64,000 nt of DNA from Gordonia polyisoprenivorans NBRC 16320 = JCM 10675 (lineage in GTDB: Bacteria > Actinomycetota > Actinomycetes > Mycobacteriales > Mycobacteriaceae). The notes beneath the pieces were generated by a model that was not told where the DNA came from, did no database searches, and saw only the letters and a program-made list of their open reading frames with translations. The stretch spans positions 52,106 to 116,105 of the forward strand of contig NZ_BAEI01000067.1 in assembly GCF_000241325.1 (NCBI RefSeq). The letters run 5' to 3'. Position numbers and translations under genes: made by a program. Shown in pieces: positions 39,457 through 48,589 of this stretch (position 1 is its first letter; every line of letters starts with the position of its first letter).

Positions 39457-41535
39457 ATGGCTCAGCACTCCAGTTCTCATCGCAAGTCGCAGTCACGTCG
39501 AGCTCGCGGACGTCATCGCCGACCGTCGGCGATCGATCTCAATGCTCGAACATTATGCGGAGCCGGCGCGCTGACATTCGGCATTGGCGCGGCCGCGTTC
39601 CTAGGGGCGGGCGCCGCACATGCGGACGCGCCGTCTTCGACGAGCGCTTCACCGGACTCATCCTCTGGCTCAGGGGTCGCGCGTGCAAGTACATCGAATC
39701 CTGCCTCGCTTTCTTCGACGCCCGCCGGCGCCGCGTCGAACGACAGCTCGGCTGACTACAACGAGCAGCAACCGACCGGTGAAGGAGCAAACCCGACACC
39801 AAACCCCTCCCCCGAGCCACCAGTAAGCTCGGTCACCTCTTCCACGTCGGTTTCCCGAGTGACCTCGCCCGCCACAACCAGCGAAACCCCGCGAGTGTCG
39901 ACACGCACACCTGCGACTGTAGCGGTGACAGTTCCCAGTTCAGCGGCAGTTGGGTCGACACGGACTAGCCAGGAACCCGTTCCAATCGCGCTTCCACGCG
40001 CCAGCCGAGTTCATCCGACTCCCTCGGCCACCCCGTTCTCAGGTGCCACTCCAGATACGAGCAGAACGACCGTTCCGCCAGCGCTCGCAGCCCTGGCAGC
40101 AAGCGCGCCAGTGACCCGCGCGACGCATGAATCCACCGGCGACGGAGTCTTCCTCGGAGGAAAGTTCATCGAGCTCGGTGTCAGCCCAGTCGGGTCATTC
40201 GGCACAAACTCCGCACCCGTCGGGTTCCACCCCCAAGACGGCAAGCTTGGATTCACAACAGATCTCGACGGTTTCGGCAGCGGCACTGACGACATCATCG
40301 ACTTTTTCACCCCGGATACGCCGGAGGAACGGTGGTCAATAGGCTACAACAACACTAACAACGCAGGATTCACCCAACTTGATGGATCCTCCGGCGGAAA
40401 GCTCAGCAACGTATCTCTGGTCGACAGCTCGACACCTGATCAGCTCTCAGCGACTTTCACAGGGACGGTCAATGACACGGTCCAGGTCACTCAGGTAACC
40501 TCCTTCCCGCCGAACAGTCAGGGCTATCTGACAACAATTACCCTCACCAACGTCTCCGATACACCCCTAACAGACGTCAAATACATGCGGTCGTTCGATC
40601 CCGATAACACGAGGTACCAGGGCGGCTCGAATACCACTGACAACACTATCGGCGCGCAATACCAAACTGACGGATATTCCTTGGTAAGCGCGTCAAGTCT
40701 CGCGAATGATCCCTACAACATTGCCACCGGGCATCCGGCAGTTGTTTATCTGTACACCAGCGATCCTCGCGCGGTCGTCTACTTCGGTGGATTCACGAAC
40801 AACGATCCTTACGTCTACTCCAACGCAACCCAGGCGCGAGGGACCACGGACGAATCCGATAGCGCAATCGGAATTGTTTTCAACGCCGGTAACTTGGCTC
40901 CGGGGCAGTCAACAACTTTCTCGTATTACACCGGAGCTTCGGCAGCGAGCACGGCCACAACGATTCACGACGGGTTCGGAGTCATTGATCCGACGCGTGG
41001 CATTCATTCGCCCATCAAGGACTACTCCTCCACCTCCTCCTTGATAGCACAATGGGATTCGATTCTTCGAAGCGAGAGTTTCAGCAACGCAATCGAGATC
41101 CTGTCCAACCTCTCGGCTCTTAGTGGCCTACATCGTGCGAGTCACGCCCTTCTGGGGCTGGCCGCCGCGGACGCCGGCTACAAAGGCAACTTCGGCGCCG
41201 TGGCCGGTCTCGCTGTCCAGGGAGTCGGCAGCGCAATTTCCGCGAATGCTGTTGCAACATATGCCAAAATCGCGGCTCAGCTCGGGAGCAACCCAGCGGC
41301 GAAGCCTATCCTTCAAAGTGCCTCCCGAGCGAGTGGAATCGTTTGGTTGGCGGGAGCAGCGGTGACCACCTGGGGATATGTGAGGGAGCAAGCCTCCTAC
41401 ATTGATCCTGATTCCGCCGGCGAGACCAACAGCTACATCGCGAAACACCCCGACGAGGCTGTTCAGGAGTTGGGCAAAGCAACCGTGAAGGTATTCAGTG
41501 ACCTCGGCTCGGCGTTCTTCGGCTCGTTCCTCTGA
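39457..41535 (+). CDS. Large secreted protein of unknown function with S/T/P-rich linker
   Basis: 692 residues. The very basic N-terminus (SRRARGRHRR) runs into a hydrophobic core and a likely signal cleavage after GAGAAHA. Residues about 60-225 are a low-complexity Ser/Thr/Pro stretch, as in wall-crossing linkers. Residues about 225-520 look beta-rich, with GVFLGGKFIELGVS, DLDGFGSG, FTPDTPEERWSIGYN and TITLTNVSDTPLTDVKYMRSFDPD; I recognise no named family. The C-terminal 150 residues are Ala/Gly-rich helices that could sit in a membrane. Start ATG 39457 has GGAG 7 bases upstream. Composition is A+T richer than the flanking copies, and it sits between two gene fragments, so acquisition by transfer is likely. 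Confidence 0.75.
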   Translation: MAQHSSSHRKSQSRRARGRHRRPSAIDLNARTLCGAGALTFGIGAAAFLGAGAAHADAPSSTSASPDSSSGSGVARASTSNPASLSSTPAGAASNDSSADYNEQQPTGEGANPTPNPSPEPPVSSVTSSTSVSRVTSPATTSETPRVSTRTPATVAVTVPSSAAVGSTRTSQEPVPIALPRASRVHPTPSATPFSGATPDTSRTTVPPALAALAASAPVTRATHESTGDGVFLGGKFIELGVSPVGSFGTNSAPVGFHPQDGKLGFTTDLDGFGSGTDDIIDFFTPDTPEERWSIGYNNTNNAGFTQLDGSSGGKLSNVSLVDSSTPDQLSATFTGTVNDTVQVTQVTSFPPNSQGYLTTITLTNVSDTPLTDVKYMRSFDPDNTRYQGGSNTTDNTIGAQYQTDGYSLVSASSLANDPYNIATGHPAVVYLYTSDPRAVVYFGGFTNNDPYVYSNATQARGTTDESDSAIGIVFNAGNLAPGQSTTFSYYTGASAASTATTIHDGFGVIDPTRGIHSPIKDYSSTSSLIAQWDSILRSESFSNAIEILSNLSALSGLHRASHALLGLAAADAGYKGNFGAVAGLAVQGVGSAISANAVATYAKIAAQLGSNPAAKPILQSASRASGIVWLAGAAVTTWGYVREQASYIDPDSAGETNSYIAKHPDEAVQELGKATVKVFSDLGSAFFGSFL

Positions 41536-41540
41536 CGTAA

Positions 41541-41764
41541 GGACCGCGCCGGGAAGGTGATCGACAAGTGGATCCACTACGACGCGTCACCGCGCGCTAC
41601 TACTACTAGCGCCGCATTCGGAGACGGAGGTGACCTACGGCGACATCGCCGACGGACTTGACACCATCGGCGTCACACTCGACGACGACATCGGGTACGT
41701 GCGCCGCCAACTCATCGAGGCCACTCTGGCGCAGTGGCCCGATCTGGAATTCGTTGCCGAATAA
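41541..41764 (+). pseudogene. Decayed copy of the PLD-like gene 3' end
   Basis: Matches about 37190-37445: GTGATCGACAAGTGGATC, CGGCGACATCGCCGACGG, CTCGACGACGACATCGGGTA and the terminal GATCTGGAATTCGTTGCCG are all shared, ending in the same TAA. A premature TAG (TACTACTAG) and small deletions destroy the frame. Only the C-terminal domain is represented. It begins a few bases after the secreted-protein stop codon. Confidence 0.88.
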
Positions 41765-42132
41765 CACCATCGGCCGGAATGACAGCCATAAAAGCGACTA
41801 CTTCTGCGCACCAATACAGTTCGGACATATCGAGTGGTAGCTGACCAGACCTCGGTGCGTCGACGAGGTCGGCGGACGCACGACCCCACCCGAGCATCGG
41901 GATCTGCCTTTCTTTGGGCTGCAACAAAAGACACGCACTGGTGTGATTCTCCTCACATTTCCTGCCGACGAAAGCGCCCATAACGCTTTTTAGGCCACTG
42001 TCCGGCGTCTCCCGGTTCGAGGTCGCCAAGAATTTCAGCGGCACATATCCGGTGTTATGGGCGGTTTTGAGCCCGTCCACTGCCGTATCCGCAGCCTTTT
42101 GACCAGCAGTTTTTCCGGTAACGTCGCTACTC
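41765..42132. other. Non-coding stretch after the PLD-like fragment
   Basis: 368 bases with mixed composition. A 122-codon minus-strand frame crosses it and the PLD-like fragment but shows no family features. No hairpin or repeat stands out. It may carry the promoter for the small gene at 42133. Confidence 0.4.
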
Positions 42133-42405
42133 GTGAGAATTCACCTCGGGCTCGTCACCGCCACTCCATCGGTGGAGCGGAAGCTGCGCAGCAAGCATCG
42201 TGGGCTGACACTTGCGGACGTACGCGCCGCCATTCAGTGGCCGGCCGTTTGTGCATCAGCGTGGGACGACCATCCGGAGTACGGCCGCCGACTGATGGCA
42301 ATCGGAAATGATGGCCGCGGCGAGATCGTCTGCTACCTCACGCCAATCCCCTACTGGGACGAGGATGCCGACACCTGGGCTTTACGCACCGCTTGGCGGC
42401 TGTGA
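42133..42405 (+). CDS. Small unknown protein, possible toxin of a toxin-antitoxin pair
   Basis: 90 residues from GTG 42133. The sequence has a basic helix (ERKLRSKHRGLTLADVRAAI), then DDHPEYGRRLMAIGNDGRGEIVCYLTP and a terminal DTWALRTAWRL. This is a short alpha-beta form with basic and aromatic residues, as in RelE/BrnT-type small nucleases, and the phrase HGLTxxDVxxAI is common in such proteins. A second small gene begins 12-18 bases downstream. I cannot confirm the family by sequence alone. The toxin idea rests on size, form and pairing. Confidence 0.5.
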   Translation: MRIHLGLVTATPSVERKLRSKHRGLTLADVRAAIQWPAVCASAWDDHPEYGRRLMAIGNDGRGEIVCYLTPIPYWDEDADTWALRTAWRL

Positions 42406-42417
42406 CCATGCCACAAT

Positions 42418-42630
42418 GTGGAAATGCCCGACCCCAATGCCGACCCCAACGAACCTGGCGCCAACGCACGCGAGGAAACACTGAAGCACTTTGGTTCCCT
42501 GAATCCACAGCCGACGGTAGGGCCCAGGCCGCGATCGCCAATGGGTGTCCGCACTTCGCGGCTCACGTTAGACAACCTGCATCTTTCTGACAACACCGCT
42601 TACGAAAGTCCTTACAAGACAAGGGGTTAG
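42418..42630 (+). CDS. Small unknown protein following the 90-residue gene, possible antitoxin
   Basis: 70 residues from GTG 42418 (68 from ATG 42424). The product is hydrophilic with an acidic N-terminus (DPNADPNEPGANAREE), then LKHFGSL and a basic C-terminal half. No known domain. It begins 12 bases after the previous stop. Its TAG overlaps the TAA of the converging gene at 42627 by four bases. Coding status is uncertain. Confidence 0.35.
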   Translation: MEMPDPNADPNEPGANAREETLKHFGSLNPQPTVGPRPRSPMGVRTSRLTLDNLHLSDNTAYESPYKTRG

Positions 42631-42968
42631 TCATCGAATCCCAGTCCGCGGCGCACTCGAGCAAGAGTGTCTTCACGGACCGCGAAGCCAACTCCTTCCA
42701 ACCTGCATCGCGTGATCACGCACCGATTCATCGCGATCGCGCCAATGAGTAACTCGCGGGAGGCCGCGATCGGCCACAGGACTCCATCTGCGGTGCCGGT
42801 GATCACCGATTCCTCAATCCTCACGTCGTCGATCAGCGCGATCACCACGGGGCCTCGAAGCACACAGTTGTCAAACGTGACCGACTCGATCGTGTCGCGC
42901 TCGGCGACCTCGCTGAGGCGCACCGATTGGTCGCGAAGAATCCGGTGACCTTCATCGATTGTCGGCAC
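42627..42968 (-). CDS. Unknown small protein, possible beta-helix/pentapeptide-like fold
   Basis: 113 residues. Repeating short strands (DTIESVTFDNCVLRGPV, DDVRIEESVITG, MNRCVITRCRLEGVGF) alternate hydrophobic and polar residues in the way of right-handed beta-helix or pentapeptide-type proteins, too short to assign. The C-terminus REDTLARVRRGLGFDD is charged. Start ATG 42968. Converges with the small gene at 42418, overlapping at the stop codons. No neighbour suggests a role. Confidence 0.55.
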   Translation of the reverse strand: MPTIDEGHRILRDQSVRLSEVAERDTIESVTFDNCVLRGPVVIALIDDVRIEESVITGTADGVLWPIAASRELLIGAIAMNRCVITRCRLEGVGFAVREDTLARVRRGLGFDD

Positions 42969-43075
42969 GAGTCGAGTCTAGTCCGAGACCACCACCACCG
43001 ACCCTCAACGGTCCGAACTAGGGTGCAGAACAGCGCTACCGGGCCTGAGACGATGACGGCCCGCTCATCCTTCAC

Positions 43076-43585
43076 CTACCCGAGACTCGAAAGTCTCTCC
43101 ATCAGGAGATGGACCGCAGCACCCGCGGTGATACCGGGATCATGCCTGGCGGCTTCTTCGTCCGCTTTGTCGCCACTATTGCCGGTCGTCACCCAGGTAG
43201 GCGTGGCCCCGATGCTCTGAGCAACTCGCACCGCATGCAGCGGGCGAGAAGAGACAGTCCGGAAATTCGCAGGGTCGTCCGTCGCCACAAGCACGGTGGT
43301 CAGAAAGCCGTCTGGAGTGAGAAGTATCTGCTCGGCGGAGTGAGCCAAACCGGACCGCAACATGATCCGTTCGACTCCGAGTTGCCAACCGGGCAGAGTT
43401 ACCGGCACTTGCACCTGCTGAGTGACCGTCTCCATTCGACCGAACTTGCCGAACCGCTGAACCTCTTGGCTCTGCGTGCGCTCTCCGAGAAACTGTAGTG
43501 GGCGATCGAGCCCTCTCATACGACTCGCAGTCTGCTCGGCTGATCGCACGAGCGCGCTGAGTTCAACATGGTCAGCCATGCCCAT
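43076..43585 (-). CDS. Unknown 169-residue protein, partner of the gene upstream
   Basis: I do not recognise a family. The first 70 residues are polar; then come hydrophobic strand-like pieces (RIMLRSGLAHSAEQILLTPDGFLTTVLVATDD) and a helical end (AGAAVHLLMERLSSLG). No signal peptide or membrane segment. Start ATG 43585 (GGAAA 8 bases upstream) or ATG 43579. It overlaps the 3' end of the 319-residue gene, so both form an operon that diverges from the chaperone-like genes. Confidence 0.6.
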   Translation of the reverse strand: MGMADHVELSALVRSAEQTASRMRGLDRPLQFLGERTQSQEVQRFGKFGRMETVTQQVQVPVTLPGWQLGVERIMLRSGLAHSAEQILLTPDGFLTTVLVATDDPANFRTVSSRPLHAVRVAQSIGATPTWVTTGNSGDKADEEAARHDPGITAGAAVHLLMERLSSLG

Positions 43586-44531
43586 GACCGCTTTTCCAGG
43601 TATCTATCATGTGTTTCGCCAGGTGCCATTCGATCCCAGGAAGCTGCTGCACCCACGAGTTGTAGGCGTACACCCCGAATTGACCGAAGTAGGTCGGCCA
43701 CAAAAAGGCCCATTCGATCTGCCATCCCTGTCGAGATGTGATCGCTTTGCTCACATCTGAGGCGACTACCTCGAGTTCACACTTGTTTCGACGGGCGAAG
43801 TCCTCGATGTGGGCGTTGAACACATCGGCCAGTTTGAGGACAACCTCACGCCCCTCCGCGCCCGTACCGGTCACCATCTCTTCGATTCTGCGCATTGACG
43901 CCACGTGATCGAACTCGACGGGCACGGCTGCGGGATACTGCAACTCGATGGGTCCGACGGTCCAATCACGATCACAGGGTCGCTCGACAGACTCGATTTG
44001 CTCAACGAACTCGAGCACCTTCGTCCACCCGATCAGCGCTATGTCCACCTCGCCGCCACGAGCCGCCCACTCCTGAATCTTCTCCCGCATCATGTTCAGA
44101 CGCAGCACTTCGATAGTGAGTGCGGACGGATCCCACACGTGAAGCTCGAAGATGGCGTCGTTCACCTCTCGCCACCTGGCGTCCACCGCCGCACCCGACA
44201 ACGCGAGCATCTCGTTGAGCCGTCCACGGAGATGGTCATCGTAGGACTGCATCCGTGCGAGGAACCCTGTATCTACTGGGGGTGGAGGAGCAAGCGGCAG
44301 ACGCCCGATAACCGGATCGGTAGGTCGCGGCTCGGAGACCGCCGTCGGGGCTACCTCCTGGCGGTCGGGTCGTAGGCCCCGCTGGCGTCGTCGGACGACC
44401 GATTCACGGGAGTCCCCTTCGTCAGCGCCGGTGCCAGTAGACGTACGGAGATCCACGCTCGCCTCTGTTCGCTTGGTGCGGCCCGGATGCACATAATCAA
44501 TTCGCTTGGGATGTGTGTAGTCAATCGGCAT
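43572..44531 (-). CDS. Unknown 319-residue protein divergent from the DnaK-like operon
   Basis: No known domain seen. Residues 1-85 are polar and basic with proline (PLAPPPPVD), probably disordered. From about 90 on it is helical and amphipathic (MQSYDDHLRGRLNEMLAL; VLKLADVFNAHIEDFARRN), ending in an aromatic-rich block (IEWAFLWPTYFGQFGVYAYNSW, WHLAKHMIDTW). No signal peptide or clear membrane helix. It shares the roughly 400-base divergent promoter region with the J-like/DnaK-like/GrpE-like operon and may serve as client, adaptor or regulator of that set; this is inference from position. Confidence 0.6.
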   Translation of the reverse strand: MPIDYTHPKRIDYVHPGRTKRTEASVDLRTSTGTGADEGDSRESVVRRRQRGLRPDRQEVAPTAVSEPRPTDPVIGRLPLAPPPPVDTGFLARMQSYDDHLRGRLNEMLALSGAAVDARWREVNDAIFELHVWDPSALTIEVLRLNMMREKIQEWAARGGEVDIALIGWTKVLEFVEQIESVERPCDRDWTVGPIELQYPAAVPVEFDHVASMRRIEEMVTGTGAEGREVVLKLADVFNAHIEDFARRNKCELEVVASDVSKAITSRQGWQIEWAFLWPTYFGQFGVYAYNSWVQQLPGIEWHLAKHMIDTWKSGHGHG

Positions 44532-44938
44532 GCGACGCTGCTCTCGGCATCTCCAGAGGTGGTGACAAGGTACTCGGCGACTTGGAACCTAAACAGTCAC
44601 CTCCCGCGGACTTTACGGTCTCAATGACAGCCGCGCGTGACCACCACAGCCTCGGTACGGAAAATTCGTCCGAACAATCGAACGATCAGGCCAGCGCTGC
44701 GTATCGACCGCAAACCGAGCACGGTCTCGACCCACCACACGCAGGAAACCTGAAGGACCATCCACCGATCAAGTTGGTCTGAACGTACGACAAGCCTTCA
44801 CGACAGTCGGTGTTAGCGTCTGATCACTCACTGAATGTGTTGCGTCGGGGCCACATTCGGATGTGGCCGCGGCAGCGTCGACGCGGCGACCTACTTCGCA
44901 CCACCACAATGCCGGACGAACTGGAGAGCACGTTCCAC
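44532..44938. promoter_or_regulatory. Divergent control region of the chaperone-like cluster
   Basis: 407 bases between two diverging operons. The J-like gene's frame is open from GTG 44810, so part of the right side could be coding. I see no canonical promoter pair or CIRCE/HAIR heat-shock operator by eye. Confidence 0.4.
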
Positions 44939-46069
44939 ATGGTTGAAGTCGATTACTACGAACTCTTGGGCGTTGCTCGCACTGCGAGTGAAGCTGAGAT
45001 CGAAAGCGCGTCGCGGCAAGCAACGCGGCAGTGGACCAAACGAGCGTCCTCACCCAACATTGATGTGCGCCATGAGGCCGAAACCAAAATGCAACGCCTG
45101 CGTGAGGCACGAGAGGCCCTGCTCTCCGGACCCGAACGGCGCGCGGCGTACGACCGTGCCCTACAGCAGGGAGTGGTGCCCGCAGGTGCACCTGTCCAGC
45201 AGCCAGCCACCGCAGGAGGAGGTGTTGATTGGGTGGCGACTGCCCGAGCGGCGTTGGCCGCCAACGACTATCACTCGGCGGCTTACGCAGCCAAGGAAGC
45301 TACGACAGTTCTCGGTGGCAATGCGGAATCGTGGAGCCTGCGTTCGCGTGCCAATCTTGGTCTCGGACGAGTTCAAGATGCTCTTTACGAGGCGCGGCAA
45401 GCGACCGAAATCGAAATCAACAACGCCGAATACCACTTCAATCTCGGCAACGTCTACGAGCAGGTCAAGGACTGGGTCAAGGCACTCAAGGAGTACCAGG
45501 TGGCCACCCAGCTCGACCCCACCAGCTTCGTCTATCCACTCGCGCAGGGGTCGGTCCTGCAGCAGAATAACCTCCTTGACGAGGCTATCGACATGTATCG
45601 ACGTGTCTTTGCCAACCATCAAAACTCCGAACCCGTCCGCTACTACCTCGCAATGGCTTTACTCGAGAAGGCGGAATCCATTCCCAGGCTTCAGCGCGAC
45701 GGTTCCTACGCAATCACCCTGGAAGAAGAGATTCATCCAATCGGTACCTTGGCAAGTGAGGCTCAGCAGCTGTCTCGAGACCCCGATGTGCAGAAGGCAG
45801 CGGCCGACATTCTTGCGTATGTGAACAAGCAGAACGACGTGGTCTGGTGTCTACCGACCACCGTCTCTGATTCGCCCATGATGTGGCTGGGCGGTATCGT
45901 CGGCGCGTTCTTGCTCGGCCTGATCATCGTGGGATTCTCCGGCTTCGGCGTGTTGTTCATCCTCGGTTCCCTCGTTGCGGCCGGTCTCATCATTTGGCAG
46001 TCCCGCGTACCGAGATGGAAAAGTGCTCAACGGAAGAACTCGCTCGCTCTCATGATGGCAGGTCACTGA
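44939..46069 (+). CDS. Membrane-anchored J-domain-like protein with TPR repeats
   Basis: 376 residues from ATG 44939 (upstream starts at 44909 or 44810 are possible). The first 70 residues look like a J domain, VDYYELLGVARTASEAEI ... EAREALLSGPERRAAYDRAL, but the HPD tripeptide that stimulates Hsp70 ATPase is absent (QWTKRASSPNID stands there). Several TPR-like helical pairs follow (AEYHFNLGNVYEQVKDWVKA, EYQVATQLDPTSF), then two membrane helices near the end (WLGGIVGAFLLGLIIVGF and VLFILGSLVAAGLII). It thus probably holds clients or partners at the membrane. Its stop overlaps the DnaK-like start (TGATG), so they are co-translated. Confidence 0.82.
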   Translation: MVEVDYYELLGVARTASEAEIESASRQATRQWTKRASSPNIDVRHEAETKMQRLREAREALLSGPERRAAYDRALQQGVVPAGAPVQQPATAGGGVDWVATARAALAANDYHSAAYAAKEATTVLGGNAESWSLRSRANLGLGRVQDALYEARQATEIEINNAEYHFNLGNVYEQVKDWVKALKEYQVATQLDPTSFVYPLAQGSVLQQNNLLDEAIDMYRRVFANHQNSEPVRYYLAMALLEKAESIPRLQRDGSYAITLEEEIHPIGTLASEAQQLSRDPDVQKAAADILAYVNKQNDVVWCLPTTVSDSPMMWLGGIVGAFLLGLIIVGFSGFGVLFILGSLVAAGLIIWQSRVPRWKSAQRKNSLALMMAGH

Positions 46070-47577
46070 TGGGAAAAGTTGTCGGAATCGACCTGGGCAC
46101 CACCAACTCAGCGATCGCGGTTCTCGGAAACGATGGCCTGCCTACCATCATCCACAACCGTGAAGGCGACAACACCACTCCGTCGGCAGTCTTGTTCGAC
46201 GATGGTGAGGTCACCATCGGCAAACAGGCAAAGAACGCGGAAAAGTCTCTTCCCAATAATGTTGTGCGCTATGTAAAGCGGCACATGGGAAGTCCCGACT
46301 ACCAGTTCATCCCTGATGGTACAGACGACCAGTATGGCCCAGAGGTGATCTCGTCCTTCATCCTTCGATTCCTGGTCGACGATGCCTCAGAGTTTCTCGG
46401 TGAGACCGTCAACGACGTGGTGATCACTGTGCCGGCCTACTTCGGCGATGCGGAACGGACGGCCACCCGTCAAGCGGGCGAGATCGCCGGTCTCAACGTT
46501 CTCCAGGTCATCAATGAGCCAACGGCGGCAGCGCTGAGCTTCGGGCTCAAGGGCGGCTACAGCGGCAAAGTGCTCGTGTATGACCTTGGTGGCGGAACCT
46601 TCGACGTCACGCTCATGGACATCTCGAACAACAACTTCACCGTTTTGGCATCTGCCGGAGACAGAAACCTCGGCGGTTTCGACTTCGATAATGAAATCAT
46701 CAAGCTCGCCGAGTCCAGGTACGCCGAACTCGGCGGCTCGATCGATCACGGCGACGACAGTCAGCAGGCCCTCATCCGCGAGCAAGCCGAGGGAGCCAAG
46801 CACCGGCTTTCCACCGCAGACAAGGCCAAGATCCGAATCGGCACTGAGTCGATCACGATCATGCGTGAGGAGTTCGAACGCGCAGTAGCCGATCTGGTCA
46901 CTCGTACTCGCTACATCCTCGAGGACGTGATGGAGCAGTCTGGCCTGGCCTACTCCGACGTCGATAAGCTTCTTCTGGTCGGTGGCTCCACTCGGATGAA
47001 GATCATAGAACGTTCCGTCCAGGAGTGGACTGGGCTCACCGCAGACAAGAGCGTGCACCCTGATGAGGCCGTCGCTCTTGGTGCGGCCATCGTGGCGGAG
47101 ATCCGCAATGCCGCTGAGACGGGAGCACCACCTGCGGTGCGGGCCACCGTCTCCGATGTGGTCGCACAAGGTCTCGGGGTCGCGGTCCTCGCTGATGACG
47201 GCTCAAAGATGCTCAACAGTCTTGTTGTGCAGCCGCAGACGCGTGCCCCAAACCGGATCGAGGCGAGCTCATTCTCCACCGTCGGATCAACCAGAGAGAT
47301 CAACTTCCAGATCACTGAAGGCGACGAGAACGGTGCTGAACTGCAGTACGTGAAGGTGCTCGGAGAATCGCTGCTCAAGTTGGACTACGATCTTCCCGCT
47401 AAGGCGCCATTGCGCGTCGTTTTCGTCATCAACGAGGATCAGACTGTTGAGGCAGAGTTGCACGACGCGTCGAACGGCAAGCTCATCGGGCAGATGGTCG
47501 TGGAGCGGGCGGCAAACCTCAAGCCAGCGGACGTGACGTTCTTGCGGAAGCAGAGCAAAGAAATCGTGGTCCAATGA
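46069..47577 (+). CDS. DnaK-like Hsp70 ATPase lacking the lid
   Basis: 502 residues. The nucleotide-binding domain is intact: GIDLGTTNSAIAVL (phosphate 1, about 5-18), INEPTAAALSFG, VYDLGGGTFDVTL (phosphate 2, about 168-180) and LLVGGSTRMKII (adenosine, about 301-312). The hydrophobic interdomain linker VLLLDVTP of true DnaK is replaced by ATVSDVVAQGLGVAV. A shortened beta-type substrate domain follows and ends at about residue 500, so the helical lid (DnaK is about 610-640 residues) is missing. It is thus a paralogue, not the housekeeping DnaK. Start ATG 46069 overlaps the J-like stop, and its end overlaps the GrpE-like start as ATGA. Confidence 0.92.
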   Translation: MGKVVGIDLGTTNSAIAVLGNDGLPTIIHNREGDNTTPSAVLFDDGEVTIGKQAKNAEKSLPNNVVRYVKRHMGSPDYQFIPDGTDDQYGPEVISSFILRFLVDDASEFLGETVNDVVITVPAYFGDAERTATRQAGEIAGLNVLQVINEPTAAALSFGLKGGYSGKVLVYDLGGGTFDVTLMDISNNNFTVLASAGDRNLGGFDFDNEIIKLAESRYAELGGSIDHGDDSQQALIREQAEGAKHRLSTADKAKIRIGTESITIMREEFERAVADLVTRTRYILEDVMEQSGLAYSDVDKLLLVGGSTRMKIIERSVQEWTGLTADKSVHPDEAVALGAAIVAEIRNAAETGAPPAVRATVSDVVAQGLGVAVLADDGSKMLNSLVVQPQTRAPNRIEASSFSTVGSTREINFQITEGDENGAELQYVKVLGESLLKLDYDLPAKAPLRVVFVINEDQTVEAELHDASNGKLIGQMVVERAANLKPADVTFLRKQSKEIVVQ

Positions 47578-48365
47578 GTCGACGAGATCACCTACCCAAC
47601 GAGGAGCCGGCGGCCGCACCCCCCTTAACGAACGGCTACCCCGACTATATGGATCGAATGGATTCCCAACCTGCTGATGAACGGGTCGAGTCGGGAACAC
47701 ACGGACGGCATGGGCTTCCTGATTCCGAGCCGTTTCAGCCCGAGTCGATCGATTCGTCGTCACCCACTCACGATGCCGATGCGAGCCAAGAGTTCACGCC
47801 CGCCGCGGTACCGAGCACATCAGGGCAACCGGCCTCGGAGACACCACCGACGTCGCAGCAGGACGAGCGGCTTCCCAACGTCGAGGAAGCACTCGCGGAG
47901 ATCCACGCGCGATTCGACCGGGTGGAGCAAACCCTCACTGCCAGTATGGGAACAGTCGAGCGCAATTATGAGCAGTCGTTGATGGCTTTGCGCGACCGCG
48001 CGGTAGCCGCCGAATCGGGTGTTACGCAGAGCCTGCTCCGCCCACTTGCACGCCAGCTCGCTTCGCTGATCGACCGAGCGGAGCTGGAAACCAGCAAGCA
48101 GCAAGCAGATCCGTGGGTGTTGACCGCCAGCCTGATCGATGAACTCTTGGACATCTTGGAAGACTTCGGAGTCGAGACGATCGACTGCAACGCCGGCATG
48201 CAGGTCGACAAAGCTCGACACCGCGTCGTGAAGAGCACCGCAGAGCGGATCAACCAGGATGACACTCTTCAGGTGGTTGAACGCATCCGCCATGGCTTTG
48301 AGCTGTCGGGTTATGTGATTCGACCGGCAGAGGTTGTCGCAGAGTGGGTCCAAGCGCCCGCATGA
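47574..48365 (+). CDS. GrpE-like nucleotide-exchange factor with long disordered N-terminus
   Basis: 263 residues. Residues 1-100 are acidic and polar, with no predicted fold. A helix follows (NVEEALAEIHARFDRVEQTL ...), then the GrpE-type core: SLLRPLARQLASLIDRAE, LIDELLDILEDFGVETIDC, MQVDKARHRVVKSTAE and GFELSGYVIRPAEVVAEW, the last being the beta part that touches Hsp70. Its partner is presumably the DnaK-like protein, whose stop codon it overlaps (ATGA). Longer and more divergent than housekeeping GrpE. Cytoplasmic. Confidence 0.85.
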   Translation: MSRRDHLPNEEPAAAPPLTNGYPDYMDRMDSQPADERVESGTHGRHGLPDSEPFQPESIDSSSPTHDADASQEFTPAAVPSTSGQPASETPPTSQQDERLPNVEEALAEIHARFDRVEQTLTASMGTVERNYEQSLMALRDRAVAAESGVTQSLLRPLARQLASLIDRAELETSKQQADPWVLTASLIDELLDILEDFGVETIDCNAGMQVDKARHRVVKSTAERINQDDTLQVVERIRHGFELSGYVIRPAEVVAEWVQAPA

Positions 48366-48589
48366 CCAGTTCCTGCGTGGCCTGAGCCGTCACGGGCAAG
48401 CGCTGCAACGTCAATCGCTCGTTCAAGCGACATCTTGACAATTTGAGTAGCACGAACAGGTGAATTTCGTCCATGGGCACCGAACTATCAAGATCAAACT
48501 GAAGAAACACTGGTACGAGGACTAAAATACAGTCGGTTCGCCTGATCGCGTGCCAACTATCTGGAACTCAGGAAATGAGGAGGTCGATC

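Noticed and set aside
38906..41764. Insertion sequence or integrase-driven island
   Set aside because: No transposase or integrase gene, terminal inverted repeats or target duplications were found around the copied fragments.
41712..42080. 122-codon minus-strand frame
   Set aside because: Runs antisense through the PLD-like fragment (its end matches the antisense of the intact gene); no domain.
44513..44782. 89-codon frame in the divergent control region
   Set aside because: Overlaps the start of the 319-residue gene on the other strand, polar and featureless.
48435..48458. TTGACA element after the GrpE-like gene as promoter of the zinc-ribbon gene
   Set aside because: No acceptable -10 hexamer at 16-19 bases; too weak to list.
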